From: an uncultured Paracoccaceae bacterium
GTDB taxonomy: Bacteria > Pseudomonadota > Alphaproteobacteria > Rhodobacterales > Rhodobacteraceae
Assembly: GCA_937927675.1 (NCBI GenBank)
Contig: CALBSG010000161.1
Location: forward strand, 25,416 to 89,415
Direction of reading: 5' to 3'
DNA: 64,000 nucleotides
Both the position numbers and the translations under genes were made by a program. Under the pieces are notes generated by a model. It had not been told where the DNA came from. It saw only the letters and a program-made list of their open reading frames with translations, and made no database searches. Each line of letters opens with the position of its first letter. The first letter of the stretch is position 1. Shown here piece by piece: positions 40,459 to 50,480 of this stretch.

Positions 40459-40827
40459 GTGGACAATCCGCTGTTGCGAGAATACCTGCCGATCCTCGTT
40501 CTGCTTGCCATTGCTGTCGGACTTGGCCTTGTGCTGATCCTTGCCGCCGCCGTGATTGCAGTGCGCAATCCCGACCCGGAAAAGGTTTCGGCCTATGAAT
40601 GTGGCTTCAACGCCTTTGACGACGCCCGGATGAAGTTCGATGTGCGCTTCTATCTGGTGTCGATCCTGTTCATCATCTTTGACCTTGAAGTTGCCTTCCT
40701 GTTCCCTTGGGCCGTGGCCTTTGGCGAAATCTCGATGCTGGGCTTTTGGTCGATGATGGTTTTCTTGGGCGTTCTGACCGTGGGCTTTGCCTATGAATGG
40801 AAGAAGGGGGCCTTGGAATGGGCGTGA
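40459..40827 (+). CDS. nuoA: NADH-quinone oxidoreductase subunit A
   Basis: Membrane subunit of complex I, 122 residues with three membrane helices. VSAYECGFNAFDDARMKFDVRFYLVSILFIIFDLEVAFLFPW is diagnostic, with the conserved acidic residues of the quinone-site loop. The frame is open to 40300, but the GTG at 40459 with AAAGGAG eight bases before it gives the expected N-terminus (DNPLLREYLPIL). First gene of the nuo operon. Confidence 0.95.
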   Translation: MDNPLLREYLPILVLLAIAVGLGLVLILAAAVIAVRNPDPEKVSAYECGFNAFDDARMKFDVRFYLVSILFIIFDLEVAFLFPWAVAFGEISMLGFWSMMVFLGVLTVGFAYEWKKGALEWA

Positions 40828-41351
40828 TGACTGGTGCCAATACCGCAGGCGGCGACCGCGAGGTTGCAACCCAGGCCCTGAACCGCGAGTTGCAGGACAA
40901 GGGCTTTTTGCTGACCACCACCGAAGACATCATCAACTGGGCGCGCAACGGCTCCTTGCATTGGATGACCTTTGGTCTGGCCTGCTGCGCGGTCGAGATG
41001 ATGCACACCTCGATGCCGCGCTATGACCTTGAGCGGTTTGGCACAGCGCCGCGCGCCTCACCGCGCCAGTCGGACCTGATGATTGTGGCCGGCACCTTGA
41101 CCAACAAGATGGCCCCGGCCCTGCGCAAGGTCTACGACCAGATGCCCGAGCCGCGCTATGTGATCTCGATGGGCAGCTGCGCCAATGGCGGCGGCTATTA
41201 CCACTATTCCTATTCGGTGGTGCGCGGCTGTGACCGCATCGTTCCGGTGGACGTCTATGTGCCGGGCTGCCCGCCCACGGCCGAGGCGCTGCTCTATGGT
41301 ATCTTGCAGCTGCAGCGGAAGATCCGCCGCACCGGCACCCTTGTGCGCTGA
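40818..41351 (+). CDS. nuoB: NADH-quinone oxidoreductase subunit B
   Basis: Hydrophilic subunit holding cluster N2, 177 residues. The four N2 ligands appear in GLACCAVEMM, MGSCANGGGYYHYSYSVVRG and VPGCPPTAEALLYG. Two starts are possible: ATG 40818, with AAGGGGG ahead, overlapping nuoA by ten bases, and ATG 40827, overlapping by one. The first is preferred on ribosome-binding grounds. Confidence 0.95.
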   Translation: MGVMTGANTAGGDREVATQALNRELQDKGFLLTTTEDIINWARNGSLHWMTFGLACCAVEMMHTSMPRYDLERFGTAPRASPRQSDLMIVAGTLTNKMAPALRKVYDQMPEPRYVISMGSCANGGGYYHYSYSVVRGCDRIVPVDVYVPGCPPTAEALLYGILQLQRKIRRTGTLVR

Positions 41352-41360
41352 GAGGTTCGA

Positions 41361-41963
41361 ATGTCTGAAGCCTTGCAAGAACTTGGTGCCTATCTGGCGC
41401 AAAAATGCCCGGATGCGGTGATCGCCAGCGAATTGGCCTTTGGGGAATTGAACGTCACCGTTCAGCCCGCGCATCTGGAAAGCCTTGTCACCTTCCTGCG
41501 CGATGACGCGGCCTGCCGCTTCACCTCGCTGGTGGATATCACGGCGGTGGATCACCCCGAACGCGCGCCGCGCTTTGATGTGATCTACATGTTCCTGTCG
41601 ATGTATAAAAACCACCGCGTCCGCCTGAAGGTGGCGACGGATGAGGATGATATGGTGCCGTCGATCGTGGCCATTCACCCCGGCGCCAATTGGGTAGAGC
41701 GCGAGGTGTTCGACATGTTCGGCATCCTGTTCTCGGGCCATCCGGACCTGCGCCGCATCCTGACCGATTACGGTTTCCGCGGGCATCCCTTGCGCAAGGA
41801 CTTCCCGACCACGGGCTATACCGAGGTTCGCTATGACGAGGCGCAAAAGCGCGTCGTTTATGAGCCGGTGAGCCTGGTGCAGGAATACCGGCAGTTTGAT
41901 TTCATGTCCCCGTGGGAAGGTGCGCAATACATCCTTCCGGGCGACGAAAAGAAGGCGGGGTAA
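41361..41963 (+). CDS. nuoC: NADH-quinone oxidoreductase subunit C
   Basis: The 30-kDa-type peripheral subunit, 200 residues, which sits beside NuoD at the quinone site. Conserved segments are DITAVDHPERAPRFDVIYMFLSM, VEREVFDMFGILFSGHPDLRRILTDYGF and HPLRKDFPTTGYTEVRYDE. It is a separate gene, not fused to nuoD as in enterobacteria. Three bases separate it from nuoD. Confidence 0.96.
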   Translation: MSEALQELGAYLAQKCPDAVIASELAFGELNVTVQPAHLESLVTFLRDDAACRFTSLVDITAVDHPERAPRFDVIYMFLSMYKNHRVRLKVATDEDDMVPSIVAIHPGANWVEREVFDMFGILFSGHPDLRRILTDYGFRGHPLRKDFPTTGYTEVRYDEAQKRVVYEPVSLVQEYRQFDFMSPWEGAQYILPGDEKKAG

Positions 41964-41966
41964 GCC

Positions 41967-43208
41967 ATGGACGGCGATATTCGGCAGAACTCCTACGACG
42001 ACGGCAGCCACGAAGGTCTGGCGGGCGAGCATCGTATCCGTAATTTCAACATCAACTTCGGCCCGCAACACCCTGCTGCCCATGGCGTTTTGCGTCTTGT
42101 GCTCGAGTTGGATGGCGAGATTGTCGAACGTTGCGACCCCCATATCGGGCTGTTGCACCGCGGCACCGAAAAGCTGATGGAAAGCCGGACTTACCTGCAA
42201 AACCTGCCGTATTTCGACCGCCTCGACTATGTGGCGCCGATGAATCAGGAACATGCTTGGTGTCTGGCGATTGAAAAGCTGACCGGCACCGTGGTGCCGC
42301 GTCGCGCCAGCCTGATCCGCGTGCTGTATTCCGAAATCGGCCGTATTCTGAACCACCTTCTGAACGTCACGACCCAAGCGATGGACGTTGGCGCCCTGAC
42401 CCCGCCGCTTTGGGGGTTTGAGGAACGCGAAAAGCTGATGGTGTTCTATGAGCGGGCCTGTGGCGCGCGTCTGCACGCCGCCTATTTCCGCCCCGGCGGT
42501 GTTCACCAAGACCTGCCGCCGGCGCTGATCGATGATATCGAACAGTGGGCGAAAGAATTCCCGCGCGTTCTGAATGACTTGCACGGGCTTTTGACCGAAA
42601 ACCGCATCTTCAAGCAGCGCAATGCCGATATCGGGATTGTCACCGAACAGGATATCTCCGACTGGGGTTATTCGGGGGTGATGGTCCGCGGTTCGGGTCT
42701 GCCGTGGGATTTGCGTCGCAGCCAGCCTTACGAGCTTTACTCGGAATTCGACTTCAAGATTCCGGTGGGCAAGAACGGCGATTGCTATGACCGCTATCTG
42801 TGCCGCATGGCCGAGATGGAAGAAAGCCTGAAGATCATCCATCAGGCGATTGCCAAATTGCGCGCGCCCGAAGGGCAGGGCGACGTTCTGGCGCGTGGCA
42901 AGATCACGCCGCCGAAACGCGGCGAGATGAAGCGTTCGATGGAAGCGCTGATCCACCACTTCAAACTTTACACCGAAGGGTTCCACGTTCCGGCGGGCGA
43001 AGTTTACGCCGCGGTCGAGGCCCCCAAGGGCGAATTCGGCGTTTATCTTAAGGCCGATGGCACCAACAAACCCTACCGCGCCAAGATCCGCGCGCCGGGT
43101 TATATGCACCTGCAATCCATGGACTACATCTGCAAAGGCCACCAGCTTGCAGACGTCTCCGCGATCATCGGCACGATGGACATCGTGTTCGGGGAGGTTG
43201 ACCGCTAA
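41967..43208 (+). CDS. nuoD: NADH-quinone oxidoreductase subunit D
   Basis: The 49-kDa subunit that, with NuoB, forms the quinone-binding cavity; 413 residues. INFGPQHPAAHGVLRLVLELDGE carries the quinone-headgroup His, and HIGLLHRGTEKLMESRTYLQNLPYFDRLDYV and the C-terminal MDIVFGEVDR are family hallmarks. The last base of its TAA stop is the first base of the nuoE ATG. Confidence 0.97.
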   Translation: MDGDIRQNSYDDGSHEGLAGEHRIRNFNINFGPQHPAAHGVLRLVLELDGEIVERCDPHIGLLHRGTEKLMESRTYLQNLPYFDRLDYVAPMNQEHAWCLAIEKLTGTVVPRRASLIRVLYSEIGRILNHLLNVTTQAMDVGALTPPLWGFEEREKLMVFYERACGARLHAAYFRPGGVHQDLPPALIDDIEQWAKEFPRVLNDLHGLLTENRIFKQRNADIGIVTEQDISDWGYSGVMVRGSGLPWDLRRSQPYELYSEFDFKIPVGKNGDCYDRYLCRMAEMEESLKIIHQAIAKLRAPEGQGDVLARGKITPPKRGEMKRSMEALIHHFKLYTEGFHVPAGEVYAAVEAPKGEFGVYLKADGTNKPYRAKIRAPGYMHLQSMDYICKGHQLADVSAIIGTMDIVFGEVDR

Positions 43209-44311
43209 TGCTGCGTCGTCTGCACAAAGAACAACCGGCTTCCTTTGAATTCACCCCGGCGAACCTTGCCTGGGCCAAGGGCCAGATTTCGAAATATCCC
43301 GAAGGGCGTCAGGCCTCGGCGGTCATTCCGCTCTTGTGGCGTGCGCAAGAGCAGCACGGCTGGCTGACCCGTCCGGCGATTGAATATGTCGCCGATATGC
43401 TGGGCATGGCCTATATCCGGGTGCTGGAGGTTGCGACCTTCTACTTCATGTTCCAACTGCAACCCGTTGGCTCTGTGGCCCATATCCAGATCTGCGGCAC
43501 GACGTCGTGCATGATCTGTGGCGCAGAAGAGCTGATCGCGGTCTGTCAGGAGTTGGTGGCAAAAGCCCCGCATACCCTGTCGGCAGACGGCAAGTTTTCT
43601 TGGGAAGAAGTCGAATGCATGGGCGCTTGCGCCAATGCGCCGATGGCCCAGATCGGCAAGGACTATTACGAAGATCTGACCGCCGACAAGCTGCGCGAAT
43701 TGATCGGGCGCTTCTCGAAGGGCGAGGTTCCGGTGGCGGGGCCGCAAAACGGCCGCTACGCCGCGGAACCGCTGTCGGGTCTGACCACGCTGAAAGACCA
43801 TGAAGCGGGCCGCAAGCCGTACAATGCTTCGGTTCAGCTTGCCGTGGATATTGGCGACAGCGTCAAGCGCATTGACGGCACCGAAGTTCCGTTGACGACG
43901 CCGTGGCTTGGCAAGGCTGCTGGCGCTGCTGCCAAGGCGGAGGACGCAACACCGGCCAAGAAAGCGGCCGCTGCCAAACCGGCAGCCAAAGTGGCTGCGC
44001 CCGCAAAGGCTGTTGCCTCTGACGCTGGCACGCAGCCCAAGGGGCTGAAGGCGCCGAAAAAGGGCAAGGCAGATGATCTGAAGACCATCGAAGGTGTTGG
44101 CCCGGCGCTGGAAAAGCTGCTGAACGAACTGGGGATCTTCCATTTCGAACAGATCGCAGGCTGGGGCGAGGCCGAGATCGCATGGATCGACGGCAATCTC
44201 AAAGGCTTCAAAGGCCGCGCAACCCGCGACAAATGGGTGGCACAGGCCAAGCTGATTGGTGAGGTCGGGATCGAAGAATTCCTGATCCGCGCCAAGACCA
44301 ACAATTACTGA
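43208..44311 (+). CDS. nuoE: NADH-quinone oxidoreductase subunit E with long C-terminal extension
   Basis: The 24-kDa-type subunit carrying the N1a [2Fe-2S] cluster. The catalytic part is residues 1-~165, with ligands in CGTTSCMICGAEEL and ECMGACANAPM. The total of 367 residues is about twice the usual length: a linker, an Ala/Lys/Pro-rich stretch (about 240-285) and a final helix-hairpin-helix-like domain (about 293-367; DDLKTIEGVGPALEKLLNELG). Long NuoE forms are known in Rhodobacter relatives. The function of the tail is unknown. Coupled to nuoD by a one-base overlap. Confidence 0.95.
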   Translation: MLRRLHKEQPASFEFTPANLAWAKGQISKYPEGRQASAVIPLLWRAQEQHGWLTRPAIEYVADMLGMAYIRVLEVATFYFMFQLQPVGSVAHIQICGTTSCMICGAEELIAVCQELVAKAPHTLSADGKFSWEEVECMGACANAPMAQIGKDYYEDLTADKLRELIGRFSKGEVPVAGPQNGRYAAEPLSGLTTLKDHEAGRKPYNASVQLAVDIGDSVKRIDGTEVPLTTPWLGKAAGAAAKAEDATPAKKAAAAKPAAKVAAPAKAVASDAGTQPKGLKAPKKGKADDLKTIEGVGPALEKLLNELGIFHFEQIAGWGEAEIAWIDGNLKGFKGRATRDKWVAQAKLIGEVGIEEFLIRAKTNNY

Positions 44312-44322
44312 CGGGGTAGGGG

Positions 44323-44568
44323 ATGGCAGACCATCATCATGATCACGCACCCGTCGCTGGCCCTTGGGCTGGCGGTTGGCTGGTGGCGGCCGTTGCCGGG
44401 CTTTTGGCCGCGGTTGCGGCCCGCGCGATTGGCGAGGTGACCATGACCCCGGCGGTGCTCGTCGGGCTGGTGACCTTTGGCGTCTTCGGGGTCCTTTTGG
44501 GCGCCGGCGGCGTGGAGCGGGCAGAATTTGACGACCATGGCGACGACCATGGTCACGCGCATCACTAG
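44323..44568 (+). CDS. histidine-rich small membrane protein in the nuo operon
   Basis: An 81-residue protein with two probable membrane helices (about 15-35 and 42-62) between two His/Asp-rich ends: MADHHHDHAP at the start and DDHGDDHGHAHH at the end. The ends suggest metal binding (inference). It sits 11 bases after nuoE and overlaps or abuts the next small frame, in the place where related species also carry unnamed frames. No named family recognised; spacing, start and composition support a real gene. Confidence 0.75.
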   Translation: MADHHHDHAPVAGPWAGGWLVAAVAGLLAAVAARAIGEVTMTPAVLVGLVTFGVFGVLLGAGGVERAEFDDHGDDHGHAHH

Positions 44569-44578
44569 GGCTGCGCGG

Positions 44579-44797
44579 GTGTCGGCCCCCGGGCGGGATC
44601 AGGAAACAGCCAAACAGGCGCGGCGTGCTGCGATTGTGATGGCTGGAACCATGATCCTGTGGATGGGGGCACAGGTTGTGGGCGGCGAGATGGGGTGGCC
44701 GGTGAAATACACCCTGCTTGTCGACTTGGCGGCGCTGGCCGGATTTATCTGGTCTTTGGTCGTGACGTATCAGATCTGGCGCAAGCGCCGGGGTTAG
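44579..44797 (+). CDS. DUF5337-like small membrane protein
   Basis: About 72 residues with two membrane helices (IVMAGTMILWMGAQVVGG and LLVDLAALAGFIWSLVVTYQ) and a basic C-terminus (WRKRRG). It resembles the DUF5337 proteins encoded in nuo clusters of Rhodobacteraceae. The GTG at 44579 with AGGG ahead gives VSAPGRDQETAKQARRAA, the expected length; ATG codons at 44537 and 44549 in the same frame would overlap the preceding gene and are less likely. Probably an accessory or assembly factor of complex I, unproven. Confidence 0.7.
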   Translation: MSAPGRDQETAKQARRAAIVMAGTMILWMGAQVVGGEMGWPVKYTLLVDLAALAGFIWSLVVTYQIWRKRRG

Positions 44798-44810
44798 GAA
44801 GAGGGGCATC

Positions 44811-46106
44811 ATGCTCAAGGATCAGGACCGCATCTTTACCAACCTCTACGGGATGCATGATCGCAGCCTTGCGGGCGCGAAACAGCGTGGCCATTGGAAT
44901 GGCACGGCTGACCTTATCAAGCTGGGCCGCGACAAGATCGTGGACCTGGTCAAGGCGTCGGGTCTGCGGGGCCGGGGGGGCGCAGGCTTCCCGACGGGTC
45001 TGAAATGGTCCTTCATGCCGAAGGCGTCCGATGGCCGCCCGTCCTATCTGGTCATCAATGCCGACGAATCCGAACCCGGCACCTGCAAAGACCGCGAGAT
45101 CATGCGGCATGATCCGCACACCCTGATCGAGGGGGCGCTGATCGCCTCTTTCGCCATGGGCGCGAACACCTGCTACATCTACATTCGTGGCGAATATATC
45201 CGCGAACGCGAGGCGCTGCAGGCGGCCATCGACGAATGCTATGATGCCGGGCTTTTGGGCAAGAACGCGGCCAAGTCGGGCTGGGATTTCGATCTTTACC
45301 TGCACCATGGCGCGGGCGCCTATATCTGCGGCGAAGAAACCGCTCTGCTCGAAAGCCTTGAAGGCAAAAAGGGCATGCCGCGCATGAAGCCGCCGTTCCC
45401 GGCAGGCTCGGGCCTTTATGGCTGCCCGACCACGGTGAACAACGTGGAATCGATTGCTGTCGTGCCGACCATCCTGCGCCGCGGCGCGGACTGGTTCGCC
45501 TCGTTTGGCCGTCCGAACAACGCCGGGACCAAGCTTTTTGGGATCTCGGGCCATGTGATGAACCCTTGCGTCGTTGAAGAGGCGATGTCGATCCCGCTGA
45601 AAGAACTGCTGGAGCGGCATTGCGGCGGCGTGCGCGGCGGCTGGAAAAACCTGAAAGCGGTCATTCCGGGCGGTTCCTCGGTGCCTTTGCTGACCCAAGC
45701 CCAGTGCAACGATGCGCTGATGGATTTCGATTGGCTGCGCGAGCAGCGCTCGGGTCTTGGCACGGCGGCGGTGATTGTCATGGACAATTCGACCGACGTC
45801 ATCAAGGCGATCTGGCGCCTGTCAAAGTTCTACAAGCATGAAAGCTGTGGCCAGTGCACGCCGTGCCGTGAAGGCACCGGTTGGATGATGCGCGTCATGG
45901 ACCGTCTGGTGCGTGGCGAGGCCGAGGTCGAAGAAATCGATATGCTCTTGTCCGTGACCAAACAGGTCGAAGGCCACACCATCTGCGCGCTTGGCGACGC
46001 GGCGGCTTGGCCGATCCAAGGTCTGGTGCGCGCCTTCCGCGAAGAGATCGAAGACCGCATCAAGGCCAAAAAGACCGGCCGTATGGGCGCGATGGCGGCT
46101 GAGTAA
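44811..46106 (+). CDS. nuoF: NADH-quinone oxidoreductase subunit F
   Basis: NADH-binding, FMN- and N3-cluster-bearing subunit, 431 residues. GLRGRGGAGFPTGLKWSFM binds FMN/NADH, AYICGEETALLESLEG is the conserved nucleotide-site segment, and ESCGQCTPCREGTGW with the later HTICALGDAAAWP supplies the four Cys of N3. It starts 13 bases after the DUF5337-like gene. Confidence 0.97.
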   Translation: MLKDQDRIFTNLYGMHDRSLAGAKQRGHWNGTADLIKLGRDKIVDLVKASGLRGRGGAGFPTGLKWSFMPKASDGRPSYLVINADESEPGTCKDREIMRHDPHTLIEGALIASFAMGANTCYIYIRGEYIREREALQAAIDECYDAGLLGKNAAKSGWDFDLYLHHGAGAYICGEETALLESLEGKKGMPRMKPPFPAGSGLYGCPTTVNNVESIAVVPTILRRGADWFASFGRPNNAGTKLFGISGHVMNPCVVEEAMSIPLKELLERHCGGVRGGWKNLKAVIPGGSSVPLLTQAQCNDALMDFDWLREQRSGLGTAAVIVMDNSTDVIKAIWRLSKFYKHESCGQCTPCREGTGWMMRVMDRLVRGEAEVEEIDMLLSVTKQVEGHTICALGDAAAWPIQGLVRAFREEIEDRIKAKKTGRMGAMAAE

Positions 46107-46424
46107 GTGAAGGGATTTGCGATCATGTCCACGGGTCTGATGACCGCTTGTGTTGCTTCGGGGCCCGCCCCGATGCCGCTTGCGGCCTCTGGCCCCGTGG
46201 CTATTTCGCATCAAGGTCTGGACTATATCGTTGATCTGCAACCGACCGTTTCCGGCGCGCAAATGACTGTGTCCGCCGAAACCGGGGCGTTGACCATGGA
46301 TCAGGGTCTGGTGGCCAAAAACGTGGCGGGCGCGTTCTGCGCCAGCCGTCGCGCTGCCGTCGATCCGCGCGCCCTTGGGCGGTTTGTCGCTGGGTCTTGG
46401 GTGTTCAATGGGGGCTGCGCATGA
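46107..46424 (+). CDS. probable small lipoprotein in the nuo operon
   Basis: A 105-residue frame beginning GTG directly after the nuoF stop. MKGFAIMSTGLMTAC looks like a short lipoprotein signal with the lipid-anchored Cys at residue 15; two further Cys (GAFCASRR and NGGCA) could pair. An ATG at 46125 with AAGGGA eight bases ahead is the rival start, but it would leave too short a signal. No family recognised. Position between nuoF and nuoG suggests co-expression with complex I. Confidence 0.6.
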   Translation: MKGFAIMSTGLMTACVASGPAPMPLAASGPVAISHQGLDYIVDLQPTVSGAQMTVSAETGALTMDQGLVAKNVAGAFCASRRAAVDPRALGRFVAGSWVFNGGCA

Positions 46425-46501
46425 AGATGTCGGCCCCTCGTCATGGCATAGCAAAGGCGATTGCTTCATCTGAAGGGGCAGGCAAGTCTTTGGAGTTCAC
46501 C

Positions 46502-46912
46502 ATGAAAACCTCTTTGAAAACCACCGTCGTCGGCGTCTTGGCCCTGATCGCTGCCCCCGCCCTTGCGCTGGAGCCGATCAACAAGGAACAGCATATCAAC
46601 CACACGCTGTTGCAGGGCTTCATCGCCGACAAGATCGATGACAACTGTGATGGCCTTTCAGCGCGCAAATTGCAGGCGCTGTTTGAGTTGAACTCCTTGC
46701 GCAACTATGCGTTGGACAAGGGGTACAGCTCGTCCGAGGTGAAAGAGTTTGTCACCTCGAAAACGGAAAAGGCCCGCGGCAAGGCGGAAGCGATGGATTG
46801 GCTGCATGCGCAAGGCGCGGTGGACGGCGATCAGGCCAGCTTTTGCAAGATCGGCCGCGACGAAATCGCCAAGGACAGCCTGATTGGGCAGTTGTTGCGA
46901 GACGACGAGTAA
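46502..46912 (+). CDS. DUF5333-like periplasmic protein in the nuo operon
   Basis: A 136-residue secreted protein: signal peptide MKTSLKTTVVGVLALIAAPALA, then a helical mature domain with conserved-looking cysteines DDNCDGLSARK and ASFCKIGRDEI. It resembles DUF5333 proteins from Rhodobacteraceae nuo clusters. The ATG at 46502 is chosen for its signal peptide; the longer frame overlaps the previous gene. Role unknown, probably expressed with complex I. Confidence 0.75.
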   Translation: MKTSLKTTVVGVLALIAAPALALEPINKEQHINHTLLQGFIADKIDDNCDGLSARKLQALFELNSLRNYALDKGYSSSEVKEFVTSKTEKARGKAEAMDWLHAQGAVDGDQASFCKIGRDEIAKDSLIGQLLRDDE

Positions 46913-46981
46913 AGGCGCGGGAATTGGAGTGCCGCTCTCGGGAAGGCCCGGTGGCGGAAACAGTGAAGGACGGGTAGGCAG

Positions 46982-48991
<2,010 letters not shown>

Positions 48992-48998
48992 ACGGCCC

Positions 48999-49406
48999 AT
49001 GTGCGTTGCCTGCAAAACCTTTGCCAGCCTCGGGATCGCCTCCGCGATCCTGTTCGGCTGCGCGCAAGGAAGCGAGCAGGCGTCGCAGGGCACATTTGCA
49101 CCGCAGTACAACGGCATCGAGACGATCCTTTTGGACGGTGATCTGGTGAATTTCCGCGTGGAAATGACCGGCGCGCGCGACACCAAGGACGTTTCGGCCT
49201 ATGCCGCTTGTGCCGCTGCGCAATATGCGCTGATCCGTGGCTTCGGATTTGCCCGGCATGTGCGCACAAATGTCGATAAACAGGGTGGAATTTGGCGCGG
49301 GGATGCGGTTTACACCATCTCGGCGGCGCTGCCCGAAGGGTTGAAAACGATAGATGCCGAAGTGACCGTGCGCGACTGCGGTGCGCAAGGTATACCGACG
49401 GTTTAA
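48999..49406 (+). CDS. probable lipoprotein in the nuo operon
   Basis: A 135-residue frame seven bases after nuoG. FASLGIASAILFGCAQGSEQ is a good lipoprotein signal (LFGC lipobox), and the mature part carries further cysteines (AACAAAQYAL, VRDCGAQG). No family recognised. It is held between nuoG and nuoH on the same strand and is likely co-transcribed; a periplasmic-face role near complex I is possible but not shown. Confidence 0.65.
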   Translation: MCVACKTFASLGIASAILFGCAQGSEQASQGTFAPQYNGIETILLDGDLVNFRVEMTGARDTKDVSAYAACAAAQYALIRGFGFARHVRTNVDKQGGIWRGDAVYTISAALPEGLKTIDAEVTVRDCGAQGIPTV

Positions 49407-49436
49407 GGCCAAAAGGCTAAAGGGACGTGAGGGATC

Positions 49437-50474
49437 ATGGCTGAATTTTTCCAGACGGGCGCAGGGATTGCGGTGCTGATTGCGCTGCAAAGTCTTGCCA
49501 TCATCGCTTTCGTGATGTTGAGCCTTTTGTTCCTCGTCTATGGCGACCGCAAGATCTGGGCGGCTGTCCAGATGCGCAAGGGGCCGAACGTGGTGGGGGC
49601 CTTTGGCCTGCTGCAATCGGTGGCCGACGCCTTGAAATATGTCGTCAAGGAAATCGTGATCCCCGCTGGCGCTGACCGCCCGGTGTTCTTCCTTGCGCCG
49701 ATGCTGTCCTTCGTGCTGGCGATCCTGGCTTGGGCCGTGGTGCCGTTCGATGATGGCTGGGTCTTGGCCGATATCAACGTGGCGATCCTATTCGTCTTTG
49801 CCGCCTCCTCGCTTGAGGTTTACGGCGTGATCATGGGCGGCTGGGCCTCGAACTCGAAATATCCCTTCCTGGGCTCGCTCCGCTCTGCCGCGCAGATGAT
49901 CTCTTACGAAGTATCGTTGGGCCTTATCATCATCGGCATCATCATCTCGACCGGTTCGATGAGCTTTGGCTCCATCGTTGCCGCGCAGGATGGCGATCTG
50001 GGTCTGTTGAACTGGTACTGGCTGCCGCACTTCCCGATGGTGTTCTTGTTCTTCATCTCGGCCCTTGCGGAAACCAACCGTCCGCCCTTTGACCTGCCGG
50101 AAGCGGAATCGGAACTCGTCGCCGGGTTCATGGTGGAATATTCCTCGACCCCGTATCTTCTGTTCATGGCGGGCGAATATATTGCCATCTTCCTGATGTG
50201 CGCCCTGATCAGCCTGCTGTTCTTTGGGGGCTGGCTGTCGCCGATCCCCGGTCTGGCCGATGGCTGGTGGTGGATGGTTGCGAAGATGTGGGTGTTCTTC
50301 TTCTTCTTCGCCATGGTGAAGGCAATCGTGCCGCGCTACCGCTATGACCAGCTGATGCGTATTGGTTGGAAAGTGTTCCTGCCCTTGTCGCTGGGCTGGG
50401 TCGTGCTGGTGTCCTTCCTTGCAAAATACGAAGTTCTGGGTGCTTTCTGGGCACGCTGGACCATCGGAGGCTAA
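49437..50474 (+). CDS. nuoH: NADH-quinone oxidoreductase subunit H
   Basis: Membrane subunit that links the quinone cavity to the proton pumps, 345 residues with eight membrane helices. YGDRKIWAAVQMRKGPNVVGAFGLLQSVADALKYVVKE, SEAETNRPPFDLPEAESELVAGFMVEY-type segments (ALAETNRPPFDLPEAESELV) and FVRATVPRYRYDQLM-like AIVPRYRYDQLMRIGWK are diagnostic. Confidence 0.97.
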   Translation: MAEFFQTGAGIAVLIALQSLAIIAFVMLSLLFLVYGDRKIWAAVQMRKGPNVVGAFGLLQSVADALKYVVKEIVIPAGADRPVFFLAPMLSFVLAILAWAVVPFDDGWVLADINVAILFVFAASSLEVYGVIMGGWASNSKYPFLGSLRSAAQMISYEVSLGLIIIGIIISTGSMSFGSIVAAQDGDLGLLNWYWLPHFPMVFLFFISALAETNRPPFDLPEAESELVAGFMVEYSSTPYLLFMAGEYIAIFLMCALISLLFFGGWLSPIPGLADGWWWMVAKMWVFFFFFAMVKAIVPRYRYDQLMRIGWKVFLPLSLGWVVLVSFLAKYEVLGAFWARWTIGG

Positions 50475-50480
50475 GGGCTG

